Shown in pieces: positions 31,741 through 42,169 of a stretch of 64,000 nt of DNA (position 1 is the stretch's first letter; the number at the start of each line of letters is the position of its first letter). The notes beneath the pieces are model-generated. The model saw nothing but the letters and a program-made list of their open reading frames with translations. It ran no database searches and was not told the DNA's origin. Origin of the DNA: Culex pipiens pallens (taxonomy: Eukaryota; Arthropoda; Insecta; Diptera; Culicidae); NCBI RefSeq assembly GCF_016801865.2, contig NC_068937.1:29413241-29477240 (forward strand), written 5' to 3'. A program made the translations under genes and the position numbers.

Positions 31741-33218
31741 TCAATAATTTGCATTTCTTCCCCCAATTTTTTTGAGGGAAATTTCAAAAAGGGGAAAAAT
31801 ATTTAAAATAAAATTTGCAATGGCCTTATAGGATCAATAATCCAAAAGCAAAAAATAAGTTTCCTCTCCATAAACTTCCGTCACCTTCTCGAGAGTTCTC
31901 TAATTAAAGCAAAAGCCACAAGTCGCAATTGAAAGTGACAGTGTTTTCACCCGGTCCGGTGGGGGAAAGCATGGCGAAAGCAGTGCCAGGAAATGTTGCT
32001 GGTATAAAAATAAACCTGAAAACGTGATTGTATCGTCACGCAGCAGCGCGACACTGAAGGAAAACTCCCAACACGCGAGTCAAGGGATTTTTTTTGTTCC
32101 GGTCACGCAACCACATTAAGGGGAAATGGGGGACATACTAGTAACACTATTTCTTAAGGTGTCGACAGAATGTCTCATTAAAAGTTTTAATTAGCCGCCA
32201 TTAAGTGGTTGTGTATGCTTTAACAAATTATTACTCAAAAAGTAAAATGTAAAAAAGCTAAACTGTTTTCAAAGACAATTAATAAAGCCTAAATTGGAAG
32301 CTGAATCTCCTTCTAAACTGATCGATCAAAAGTGCTTAAAGTGAAAAAATTTCCCGAAAGAAGAAGAGAAAAAAATGAATTGCTTTTCTTTTTTTTCTCC
32401 CCCTGATTGACTGATTACCGAAAGGCACCATTCACCAACCACTGTTGCCCTCTGTCTTCACACACAGGCCAATTCCTACTGCTGGCTGTTGGTTGGATGC
32501 TGCGCACTTTTTTGTGTCCTTGTTTTGTCACGGCCTGCTGCTTGATCCACACCACACACTCTGTTGCTTTTCTCTTGATTTTTCCCGCTCACTCTCTCTC
32601 GCTCTTACGGGAGAAAATATCTCAGAGCAAAAGGACTCTGATAGTGGCTCGTTTAACGGATTCTCTTTGGGCTGATGTTAATCACAGCTCTCTTGTTTTT
32701 TTTTTGCATTGCTTTTTTGGGGGAGTTTTGTAGGTGATAACACAAGGGTAAACTTGGGGAAAGATCAATAAATTTTCACCCCTCGAGGGGAGGTTCCATT
32801 GTAATTTGTTGATTGAGATGAAAATAACGATATAATTATTTTTTAATAAATTAGTGTCTTATTTCTAAACAATATCTTATAACAATAACTAACCTATAAT
32901 ATTTGTTCATGGAGACGCATGATACTTCAAACGATGTAGCCACAACTTTTAGAGTACCATGCGTCTCCATCAAAACAAATCGATCAAAAAATGAACGTTA
33001 TTGCTTCTGAGAGTTTAACAACAGAGAACAAGGAATTCAAATGTCATGATCAAATTTTTATTTAAAAAAAAAAACTCACTCAAGTCATGATGTAATTTTA
33101 TTCTTCTGCAATCATGCCATTTTATGAGATAGAAGAAAATCATGACTCAGCTTGTTTGAAAATTTTAGGGGGAATAACATTTTTGTTTTAAATAAATATA
33201 AATCATTTAGAATTTCTT
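31741..33218. other. Mostly unique flank with a CT-rich patch
   Basis: GC-richer sequence at 31890-32120 and 32400-32760 carries CTCACTCTCTCTCGCTC. Short frames there (76-108 codons) are not recognisable proteins. The hairpin at 32909 is listed separately. Confidence 0.35.
32909..32970. repeat. Inverted repeat ATGGAGACGCATG ... CATGCGTCTCCAT
   Basis: Perfect 13-bp arms at 32909-32921 and 32958-32970 enclose a 36-base loop. The word AATGGAGACGCA also occurs at about 25420, suggesting a small dispersed hairpin element. Confidence 0.6.
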
Positions 33219-33338
33219 ACAACTTTTTTTTTGAGTTTGCAAAAATTTTACATGCAGTGTGTAATATTAAGTGTTTATTTTGACGAAGGTGATGTGCATG
33301 CTTTTGCATGCGATTTTACCATCGGATTTTTTGCTGTG
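33219..33338 (+). mobile_element. Element T, 3' fragment
   Basis: It matches the tail of element T from just after the tRNA-like module to the terminal TTTTTTGCTGTG. The left end and tRNA-like part are missing. Confidence 0.65.
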
Positions 33339-33421
33339 CACAATAAAAAAAAATCATGGTAATATTACATCTGGAAAGGAGTACATCTTCTATGTCAGAA
33401 AAATGTTAAATATTACCTCTG

Positions 33422-33617
33422 ATACACAGTCATTTTTGGTTTTCGAGCTCGGCAGAAAAATGCCGAACTTCGGCAAATTAACTGTCATTTTTCACCGAGT
33501 AATTGGTACAATGACTCACATTTTGCCGAGATTCGGCATATTTTTCTGCCGAGCGATAAGTTGTTCTGATTTCGGCAGAATTCTGCCGAAGTTCGGCATA
33601 AAAATCTGAGTGTGTAG
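33422..33617. mobile_element. Small MITE with TTCGGCAGAA-type internal palindromes
   Basis: Ends read TACACAGTCATTTTT and AAAAATCTGAGTGTGTAG, an imperfect inverted pair. Inside, GCCGAACTTCGGC and GCAGAATTCTGCCGAAG words make it highly self-complementary. Similar 'aaaatctgagtgtgta' ends occur near 40900, so the family is dispersed. Confidence 0.6.
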
Positions 33618-33628
33618 GGTGTAAACTG

Positions 33629-33996
33629 CACAGCAAATAAAGTAGTAGTCCAGCTGCGTGTAAAAGGCCTGGGTGTAAAATAAATTTTGCATTATTTTAT
33701 GAAGTTCTGTGTAATATTACACCCTGAAATATGTAGCACATCAGTATGGGGAACCTACTCAACCGAAATGTCAAGCTCATATATGCGATTAGCCTTGCCA
33801 TTTTTCATCGGTCTGATGGCCGAGCGGGCTTAGGCGCCAGTCTTAACTGTTGGTGCTGGGTTTGAGTCCCGTGGGTTGCAACTTTTTTTGTGTTTACAAA
33901 AATTGTACATGCAGCGTGTAATATTAAGTTTCTTTTTTGACGAAGGTGATGTGCATGCTTTTGCATGCGATTTTACCATCGGATTTTTTTGCTGTG
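33629..33996 (+). mobile_element. Element T, copy B (best-preserved ends)
   Basis: It starts CACAGCAAATAAAG and ends GGATTTTTTTGCTGTG, a clear terminal inverted pair around GCTGTG. The tRNA-like module at about 33815-33890 has TGGCCGAGCGGGCTTAGG and GGTTTGAGTCCC. The body shares 'tccagctgcgtgtaaaagg' and 'gaaggtgatgtgcatgc' with copy A, with a 30-40 bp indel between them. Confidence 0.7.
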
Positions 33997-33999
33997 TGG

Positions 34000-35560
34000 T
34001 GTAAATTTACAACTGGCATACGTAATGCCAAAAAACTTGCAATAACAAAAATAACATCAAACTGTGTATAATCATATCCAGCTCACAAAGTCCGCGCCCC
34101 AACTCGCACGGCCATCTCAACGCTGTGAATATCGGCCGAAGTGGTTCTTGGTGTATTTACTGCATATACGGTACATAACAAACACATCAAATTTAAAGTC
34201 AAAATTAAACATTTATGTTAAAAAGTAACACAAATTGGTATCAGCAATCAGTAAAATTTTTGGAAGATTTATCTCAAAAACGAGGAATTTATCAAAGTTT
34301 ATGTAAACTGCTTTTGGCTTCAAATTAAGTTTACATCTAAAAAAAAGTTGAAAATTAGGTTCGACAACGTTTTCATGGTGATCAATCATTTTTTTTTCTC
34401 AAAGACAATGGCAAAACCGCCTTTTTTCGTTCTCTTGCTATGCCATAGTTCAAAGTTTACCATTTTGTATCTTCTAAAACATGCTTAAAGTATGTTTTTG
34501 CAAATGCGTTGTGAAACTGATAACTTTTCCTGTCATTTTCGCATGACGAAAAGGCGTAATTTTCTCTACTAAAAATAAAAGTTTTAAAAAGTGATACTTT
34601 CCGATACAAGATCTGGAAAGTTCTACTTTTCAGCACTGAAATGGGTGCTGAAAAGTTGAATTTTTCAGCACTTGTGTTGAAAAGTTATACTTTTCAATAT
34701 TTTTTGATTTGACTAGTAAATTTAATAAATAAATAGACAATTGACTTAAAATTCCATTCAAAAGGTGTTCTTCGGAATTGCAAAAAATGTTGTATGGAAC
34801 TTGTTGCAAAACTAGATTTTTTCAGCACTCGTTTTATTAATCCAACTCGGTAAATCTCGTTAGATGAATGTACGACTCGTGCTGAAAAAAAAAAATTTTT
34901 GCAACTTGTTACTTGAACTACTATTTTTTTTAATAGTACCTTGTTTCATTCTTATTCATGTTTGAAAATAAAATTAATAAATGGTATTATTAAAAGTGCA
35001 CCAATTTTCTGTCTCCAATTTTTCCGAAGACACCAAATGATTGGAAATCTCGTTCTCACGATACAGTTTCTCGAATATTTAAATACTATTTTGTAAGGGC
35101 AGCTTTTACATTTTGTATGGACTGGATTTTGGAAAATTGCTAGATGGCAAAATTTGACATTCATTCATTTTTAGAAGCGAAATCTGATTTGAAACTTAAT
35201 TGTAAGAAAAATGTAATGTTGTTAAAGTGCACCATTTTTGGGATTAATCCACTTAAAGTTTGATTTTTTTTCTTTTTTTGTTGTTTTTTTTTTAAGTTGG
35301 GGTTGATCAAGTCTGAACATATTTTCTTTAAAAAGTTTGAAAAAAATACTATAAATTTGTGTAGGAAACTTTGAAGATTAAGCCTCTAGTTGCTGCGATA
35401 CAGCCACAAAAAGGTACAGAAACATTAAAAATTAAGTTTTTTGGTTATCATCCAAATAGCACTAAACGTTCAAATGCCGATATCTCAGCAACTATTGAGT
35501 CAGTTTTCAAGAACAAAAAAAAAACGCGCAAAAACAATTCTTTAAAAAAAATCAGTCCAG
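34000..35560. other. AT-rich stretch, no gene
   Basis: Nothing beyond decayed repeats; 'ttcagcactgaaatggg' and 'gctgaaaagttgaa' words around 34630-34680 are locally self-similar. Confidence 0.35.
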
Positions 35561-35566
35561 ACTCGA

Positions 35567-35612
35567 TTATCCGAAGGCCTTGGAAAAATTTTACTTTGGA
35601 GAATCGAATAAC
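35567..35612. mobile_element. Very short element with CTCGATTATCCGAAG end
   Basis: ACTCGATTATCCGAAGG at the left and GGAGAATCGAATAAC at the right are roughly complementary. A relative at 52772-52850 repeats the ATTATCCGAAG word. It may be a pogo/Tc1-type MITE remnant. Confidence 0.4.
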
Positions 35613-35617
35613 GAACA

Positions 35618-36535
35618 TTTTTGCCTTCCTCACTGAGGTAAGGCTATAATCCTGCTCTAAAAATGAACTTTGTATAAAAACGTCGTAGACCTACCTTCAT
35701 GTATACATATCGACTCAGAATCGAAAACTGAACAAATGTCTGTGTGTATGTGTGTGTGTATGTGTGTGTGTATGTATGTATGTGACCAACAAACTAGCTC
35801 ATGTTTCTCGGCACTGGCTGAACCGATTTGACCCGAACCTGTTGCATTCGACTTGGTTTAGGGTCCCATAGATCGAGTTTTATACAGATTGAAGTTTCGA
35901 TAAGTAGTTCAAAAGTTATGTATAAAAATGTGTTTTCACATATATCCGGATCTCACTTAAATGTATGTAAACTACGTCCGGATCCACCATCCGACCCATC
36001 GTTGGATAGGTTATCAAAAGACCTTTCCAATGAGTCCAAAACATTGAAGATCTGGCAACCCTGTCTCGAGATATGGTCACTTAAGTGATATTTATGTACG
36101 TTTTTGTAACCGGATCTCACTTAAATGTATGTAAGCTATGTCCGGATCCACCATCCGACCCATCGTTGGTTAGGTTATCAGAAGACCTTTCCAACGACTC
36201 CAAAACATTGAAGATCTGGCAACCCTGTCTCGAGATATGGTCACTTAAGTAATATTTATGTACGTTTTTGAAACCGGATCTCACTTCAATGTATGTAAAC
36301 TATGTCCGGATCCACCATCCAACCCATCGTTGGTTAGGTTATCAAAATACCTTTCAAACGAATTCAAAACATTGATGATCTGGCAACCCTGTTTCGAGGT
36401 ATGGCCACTTAAGTGATATTTATGTACTTTTTTATTCCGGATCTAAAAAATAGATTAAATTTTTGTACAATTCCATCATATCAGCCATTGTTGGTAATAA
36501 GAGAGGAAGGCTCCAACCACATAGGTGGATTAAGT
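35618..36535 (+). mobile_element. Element Z, copy 3, with internal 163-bp tandem repeats
   Basis: Left end TTTTGCCTTCCTCACTGAGG (from 35619), right end GAGAGGAAGGCTCCAACCAC followed by ATAGGTGGATTAAGTTAG. It has a TGTGTGTATG microsatellite near 35740-35780 and three tandem units from 35946. No protein is encoded. Confidence 0.75.
35946..36436. repeat. Three tandem units of about 163 bp
   Basis: Units start at 35946, 36110 and 36272 with CCGGATCTCACTT. Each contains TCCGGATCCACCATCC and ATCTGGCAACCCTGT. The third is the most diverged. Their presence in only this copy suggests local expansion within the element. Confidence 0.85.
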
Positions 36536-37529
36536 TAGTTTTTTTCGTTGTCTTTGATTGTTGAGCTTTAGAATGAAGTGATTTAGGATTTTTAAATCCA
36601 AGATGGCTGCCATAATGGCGATTTTTTTGTTGGGTTTAGAACCACTGCGACCATTGAGTTGATTTATTGCGGTATACCCATTTTGTTATCGCAAATTTCA
36701 GGATGGCACGTTACCATTTAGGGTTACGGTCATTGGCTGACACTGCGATGTACCCCAGTTTCAGGCAAGATTTCTAGGATGAAATCAACTACTGTGCCGG
36801 GGTAGTAAAAGTATTTTCCATAAAAATCGATCAATTTACCCTACAATTTACCGATTTTCACCTCGTATTCATAATGATTTCGAATAACATTTCGCTTCGC
36901 TTCGCTTCGCTTCGCTTCGCTAGGAGACGGTGATTTTAGCGGATTGCAGACTGGATTTTCGCCATGTGATGTGATGATTGTCTAAGCCCAAGTTGCCTAG
37001 GAATCGATAATTGGGAATAGAACCAATTCCACCTGAACCAGATTCTCACCACCATGGCAGCCGTCCATTGCCGGCCGCTCCCATCTCCACCGCGCACCAG
37101 GGACAAGGAAAGGGAATTGGAAGACGGGAAGTGTTGATGCTCCACTTTTTTAAGAGTATTAAGGGAAAATCTCCACGGTATCCTCAAGTAAGTTTCGCTT
37201 GGAGTTGGACGGTTTTTTGGGAAGGTGAATGGTCTGAGGAGCCACCCTAGGCGAGTGGTAATGACCGTTGGCATTGTTGTTCGAATTCTTCGTGTGTTCT
37301 CATTTCTAATGGGAATGCTTTCAATTCTTCTCATCTCTTATTGGATGAATTCTAGCAGTCGCCCACAGGCTATTTATAGCGAGGTAATGTAGGTTCATTT
37401 CAAATGCGCCTGCATGCATGCAATGCAATGCATTCTTGTATGTTCTGATATTCAACTTGCATTCAACTTTATTCTCGTCCGTTTCTTGGGTTCAACTATA
37501 TCAGTCTAAGTCCTACTAAAGCTACTAAT
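36536..37529. other. Unique stretch with GCCATAATGG site and CTTCG microsatellite
   Basis: GCCATAATGG occurs at 36609 next to AAGATGGCT. A pure CTTCG run of about five units lies at about 36894-36921. A 132-codon minus frame (36936-37334) has no family features and I do not call it. Confidence 0.4.
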
Positions 37530-37725
37530 GCTCCACGGTAATGTGGAAAGCATTTTGCTTGCCAATCCTAAGGACAGGGGATCGAACCCCGCCGTGAGCT
37601 GCAGTTTTTTCATTAATTCCAAATTCAATGAGTCCAGAACTTTCTCGTTGGGAGCAGATGGGTATCGAACCCAGAACCATTCGCTCATAAAGCGAACATC
37701 GTAACCATTCAGCCACGACCGCTCC
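37530..37725 (-). mobile_element. Dimeric tRNA-related SINE (Twin-like)
   Basis: The minus-strand module 37725-37651 folds as a near-complete cloverleaf. It has acceptor GGAGCGG / CTGCTCC (one G-U pair), an anticodon-like stem TTCGC / GCGAA with loop TTTATGA, and box B GGGTTCGATACCC. About 50 bp away a second tRNA-like module (37599-37530) has GGGGTTCGATCCCC. The two-module layout resembles the Twin SINE described from Culex pipiens. That assignment is by recall and needs a comparison. Confidence 0.6.
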
Positions 37726-37739
37726 TTATAATGATTTCG

Positions 37740-38395
37740 AATAACATTTATAAATAAACTGATTAAAAACCGTCAAATTCAAATTGAGATATCTAAAAAT
37801 GGACACCGATAGACACGAAGACATTTTCAGGAAATATAGTTGAAAGTGTGTACTTTCAGGTGCATTGTTCGGGTTTGCGCCAAAATGCGCCATTTTGAAA
37901 ACATAGCAACTTGAAAATAGGCTCACAATCACTTAAAAATGGTTATAACTCCTCAATAAAGGCGCAAAACATTTTGCTGTCTTGGGCAAAGATGTGTAAT
38001 TTTATGTCATAAACAACTCTTCAGAACATAGTAGGCCGCTAAAATGCTAACATTTTGAGTTATCACCAAAAAAGTGCTTTTTTGGACCATTTTTGCAAAA
38101 ATGGCCTTTATCTCGAGTAGATTGAGAGCTACAAATTTGGCGCCTTCGCCAAACTTTCATGAAATTTTCTCTTCTACAACTTTGCCCAAGACACCAAAGC
38201 CCTACAACGTCATCCAACAAAGTTAGTTTTCGGTTGACACCCTGGAAGGTCGTCACCCTGTATGTCAAAAACTTCAAAAGATAGCCCTTATTAAGTACAA
38301 CAACTCTTCCGAAGACATCATTTGGCTAGGACGTCAAATAAAGGAGTTATCAATTTATTCCACTTAATTTTGTCATTCCGAACACTGTGCATTGC
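37740..38395. repeat. Decayed dispersed repeat
   Basis: AT-rich text with 'tttgcccaagacaccaaag' and similar phrases that echo 18950-19020 and 35010-35060. No gene. Confidence 0.4.
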
Positions 38396-38399
38396 TAAA

Positions 38400-39327
38400 T
38401 GCACCGTTAATCGGTTAATCCGATATTTTCCATCACTGCCTGGATGCTGGGTTTCGTTTTTTTCCCAGAGCAGATGAAAGTTACTTCACGCCCGTTAAAC
38501 GGGCTGCTGTGAGAGAGTCGGAGCCCAACGAAATTTTCTCTCTCACATAAAAGAGCGAGATTTCCCATCGACCACTTCACAGCTTTTCCCACCCAGTAGG
38601 CTTCCGAGCCCTTTTCCCACCCCCACCACCCAAGCAAAGCCTACTGTGCGCGATGATTTTCCCCCGTTAAAAACTTTCACTTGATTTTCCCTTCGCTCTC
38701 TCGTGAGAGCGTAACGGGCAATGAGAGCGGGAGAGATTATGGAAAAAATCGCGCGCTCCAGCACAAGATTGCGCTCGGGCCTCGGCGGGGACGCACTTTT
38801 TCATTTCGATCGCGTACGGGTACGAGAACGGACGGACCATCATCACCACGGAAAACGGGAAACGAAACGGAACTAACACAGATTGTCTCCTCTGGCCTGG
38901 ATGTCCTAGCAGACACACACTTTAATTAAGGAATCCCTGCAAAAAAAAACAAGATTTGCGCGCGCGCTTTGTAAATGAGTGGAACCGTGTGAGCGTGTAA
39001 CGTGGATTAAAGTGTGACGAGGAGAAGAGGAAGAGGAAGTGGGAGTTACACACACATACCGAATTAGTGAGATTACAGGAGATTTCTGAAGTGATATCTA
39101 CACACGCACCTCGCGTACACGCTAAAATTAAGCGGATAAGAAAAAAAGAGCTTGAAGTGGGAGAAAGTGATTGAAGGTGGAGAGTGTTTTGAGAAATGTG
39201 TTGATTGTTTGGTGAGCTGGAAAGAGGAAGATCAATAAATTAGTCGATAATTGGAGCGGAAGCGGGGTTAAGGTTGGATAATCTCTGAGTGCACGGAGAG
39301 AAAAGGGCGCAGTAAAACACACGCAAA
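38400..39327 (+). promoter_or_regulatory. Leader and likely promoter region of the KCTD gene
   Basis: Composition switches to GC-rich, with CTCTCTCGTGAGAGCG near 38695 and GAGAGCGGGAGAG near 38725. A purine-rich, probably untranslated leader then leads to the ATG at 39328. GAGA-type tracts are common in paused insect promoters. The transcription start cannot be placed by eye. Confidence 0.45.
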
Positions 39328-40014
39328 ATGAGTGAATTTCCGTCGGTTGTTGAGTTGAACGTCGGAGGATCTCCGTACGCGACCAGTTTGGAGACGCTGC
39401 GGTCCGAGGAGGGATCGTGGCTGTCGGAGGTGTTTGGCGGATCGCCGGACGACGCGGCCCGGGATAGCCAGGGTCGGTTCTTCATCGATCGGGACGGCGA
39501 GCTGTTCCGGTACGTGCTGGAGTACCTGCGGGAACCGGCCAAGTTCAAGATGCCCGTGGACTTTCCGCAGCGGGTTCGCCTCCGGAAGGAGGCCGAGTTC
39601 TTCCGGTTGGGTGGACTGGTCGAGCAGACCACCAAGGATCCGGGCACGATCTCGATCGGCTACCGGGGCAGCTTCCAGTTTGGCCGCGACGGCCTGGCGG
39701 ACGTCAAGTTCCGGAAGATCACCCGACTGCTCGTTCACGGCCGGGTTGCCACCTGCCGGGAAGTGTTTGGGGACACGCTGAACGAGAGCCGCGACCCGGA
39801 CCACGGCGGCCCGGATCGCTACACGGCACGGTTCTTCCTGAAGCACGTGTTCATCGAGCAGGCCTTCGACATGCTGCAGGAGAACGGGTTCCGCTGCGTC
39901 GGAAGCTGCGGCTCCGGCACGGCCGGCTCCGTCAACGAGAACCTCAAGCCCGGCGTCGACTCGGAGGAGAACCGCTGGAACCACTACAATGAGTTCATCT
40001 TTGTGCGCGACTAA
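39328..40014 (+). CDS. KCTD12-like: BTB/POZ (T1) and H1 domain protein, KCTD8/12/16 group
   Basis: An intact 228-residue frame in one exon. Residues 7-100 form a T1/BTB domain starting VVELNVGGSPYATS and ending EFFRLGGLVEQ. Residues about 107-227 match the H1 domain of vertebrate KCTD8, 12 and 16, with the hallmark FGDTLNESRDPD at 147-158, RYTARFFLKHVF at 164-175 and YNEFIFVR at the end. Vertebrate members are cytosolic auxiliary subunits of GABA-B receptors that shape G-protein signalling, with the T1 domain forming pentamers; the same role here is inferred. The fly counterpart is probably the KCTD12-like gene Ktl. The start context GCAAAATGAG is acceptable and no upstream in-frame ATG extends the domain. 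Strong GC3 bias sets it apart from its flanks. Absence of introns could reflect retroposition, but the frame is intact and has a promoter-like leader. Confidence 0.93.
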   Translation: MSEFPSVVELNVGGSPYATSLETLRSEEGSWLSEVFGGSPDDAARDSQGRFFIDRDGELFRYVLEYLREPAKFKMPVDFPQRVRLRKEAEFFRLGGLVEQTTKDPGTISIGYRGSFQFGRDGLADVKFRKITRLLVHGRVATCREVFGDTLNESRDPDHGGPDRYTARFFLKHVFIEQAFDMLQENGFRCVGSCGSGTAGSVNENLKPGVDSEENRWNHYNEFIFVRD

Positions 40015-41931
40015 GTCGCCAGTCGCCAAGTCGCGGAGAGTTTTTGGAGAGACCAAGGAAAATGTAGATATCATGTGATATACAACTAAATAGTGAGTTG
40101 CGAATCGACGCGAGCGCGAGAAGGCACAGGTTTAGAAAACATCCCCCACAAACACTTAATTCTGTACTGAAAAAAAAATCGAAAACTTCATTTTTCCGCC
40201 AACCACACAAAACTCGAAATCAAACGTGACAGCCATCGATTCCGGACACATCTATCTACTCGTGACGAGGGGGGAAGGGACCTTGTTGAAAATCATGACG
40301 GGTCGTCGTTGATGGCGCTTCCGAATCCGCACACATCATCATTTTCGCTTCCATCAAACGCGCTGACCACACCAACTTGGTGGGTTGGATTTCAAGTGGC
40401 TTTTGTACCCGCGTCAACTTTATCGGCGGTGGCCTCGTCGTTGTGGACTGTTGTCCGGTCCAGGGCCGTTCTTTTGGTGAGATCGTTGCTTGGGCTTGGT
40501 GCCTATAACGTGCGGGAGATTGATTGGGCTCTGGACCGGGGACCGCTTGTTGGACGGTGGATATGGAGCTGCTAATTAAGTGAATTGGTGAGGGTAGTCT
40601 GATGGGGGGATTCTTCCGGGGGAAGGTCATTCTGAGCAGTGGGAGAAGTGGCAGGATGTTACGGTTGAACATTTTTTCTTCAAATGACAAAATAGTTTTG
40701 TTGAATACTTAACACCAAATAAGTTGGATTTTTTTTTCAAATGAATAGAATAGTTAAACCTTCTGTCAAAATTAACACAATTTTATCGAAAATACGTTGT
40801 ACGATGAACAACAATGAAGTTACTAAACGATTTTCAGCAAGTTTCTATCGAAATCGGTAGTTTTCAATATTCAGTTTACTGAATTCGGTAATAAAATCTG
40901 AGTGTGTATGCATTAAAATCTTGATTATTTGATGTTTAAAGTCTACAAGACTCGTTTAAGCGTGTATCTGTCATCCAAGTTCTTTTTGCACTGTAATCTA
41001 AAATTACTCAACTCTGGTAAAATGTAACCAGAACCGAGAGTAAAGAAATCGTACAAGACTCATGGCTGATTTTGCACGGTTTCGGTAAAAATTAGTGAAA
41101 ATAACTCTGGAATGAGTTGTTTCAAATTTAGCGTGTGTTATTGTAAACAAATTGCAACAAAATATTGGCAAACTAGACTTTTTATCGAGACATCTGAATG
41201 CCGAAATGAATCAATTTTGGCTAATTTAGCTTTGCCAACGAGACATCTCGTAAACATCATCGAGTTCGTCGTGACTGGAAACTGGGGTTAAAAATAATAT
41301 ATTTAACAAAAAAAAAATATTTCAATTGAACTTAAACTCATCTCTGAAATAATTCGGTTCTATTGCAGAATCTTGAAAATATCTCATTTTTTAGCATAAT
41401 AGCATGACATATTTAAGAGTGTAACTGTCACTGAATTTTGATCAAAATAGTGATGCAAAAAGCATCATCAAGGGATTCATTTTTTATTTTCTCTAAGAGA
41501 TAAATTCAAGAGACAATTTGTCTTTTCTCATGCACGAAATACAAAAAACTCGAAAAATTAATTTCTGGAATATCGGGCGGAATTACGATTTTTAAATAAA
41601 AAAAAACAGCCCAGTCACTACGATCTAGCAGGATTCTAGAGCAGAGTTCTTACAGAGCTGGATATTCTTACAGCATTCTAGCAGAAATGTTCCACCGGGG
41701 CAGGAACCTGGCCGACCCAGCTCTGCAAGAATATTTTGACTGGGAGGTACAGCTGGAACGTCGCACGCCAAAAAAAAATGACCTGTCACTTTTCGTAGTT
41801 TACCAATGTTTGTAAACAAAACAAATAATTTAATTTAAGTGGTGATTGATGTTCTTTTGGAACTTCAGGAGAGATTTTCTTTGACGTGTTTTACTTCGTC
41901 TTACTTTCAAAGGTGAAAGATTTTTATTTAA
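40015..41931. other. 3' flank of the KCTD gene
   Basis: It contains the presumed 3' UTR. The first clear AATAAA is at 40890, inside a MITE-like end ('ataaaatctgagtgtgt'), so whether it is used is uncertain. The GC-rich patch at 40250-40640 could be 3' UTR. Further right the sequence is AT-rich, without a gene. Confidence 0.4.
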
Positions 41932-42169
41932 CACGCAGAAAAATATTTTGTAGAATCAGCCTGTACAAGGTTTGATTCAACAAATTTTTTGTTGAATATA
42001 ATCAACGCCGATTTTGCGTTGAAACAAACCTTGATTTTCTCAATTCCACAAAAATCTATTGTTGTTTTGAAAAAGTTACTTTGACGTTTAGCGTTGATTC
42101 AACAAAAATCTTGATTTTCAAATCAACAAAACGTTTTGTTGATTCAAATATGCCTTATTTTTCTGCGTG
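41932..42169. mobile_element. MITE of 238 bp with CACGCAGAAAAATA ends
   Basis: Perfect 14-bp terminal inverted repeats, CACGCAGAAAAATA and TATTTTTCTGCGTG, with a self-complementary interior rich in TTGATTCAACAAAA words. No frame. Flanking duplications are not clear. It resembles non-autonomous DNA elements of mosquitoes. Confidence 0.8.

Noticed and set aside
36936..37334. 132-codon minus-strand frame
   Set aside because: Composition and lack of motif indicate chance.
37651..37725. Possible functional tRNA gene (loop TTTATGA)
   Set aside because: It is part of a two-module dispersed element and has a poor D-arm. SINE origin is more likely.
39268..40074. 268-codon minus-strand frame opposite the KCTD gene
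   Set aside because: Shadow of the GC3-biased plus-strand CDS. The plus frame has full domain matches.
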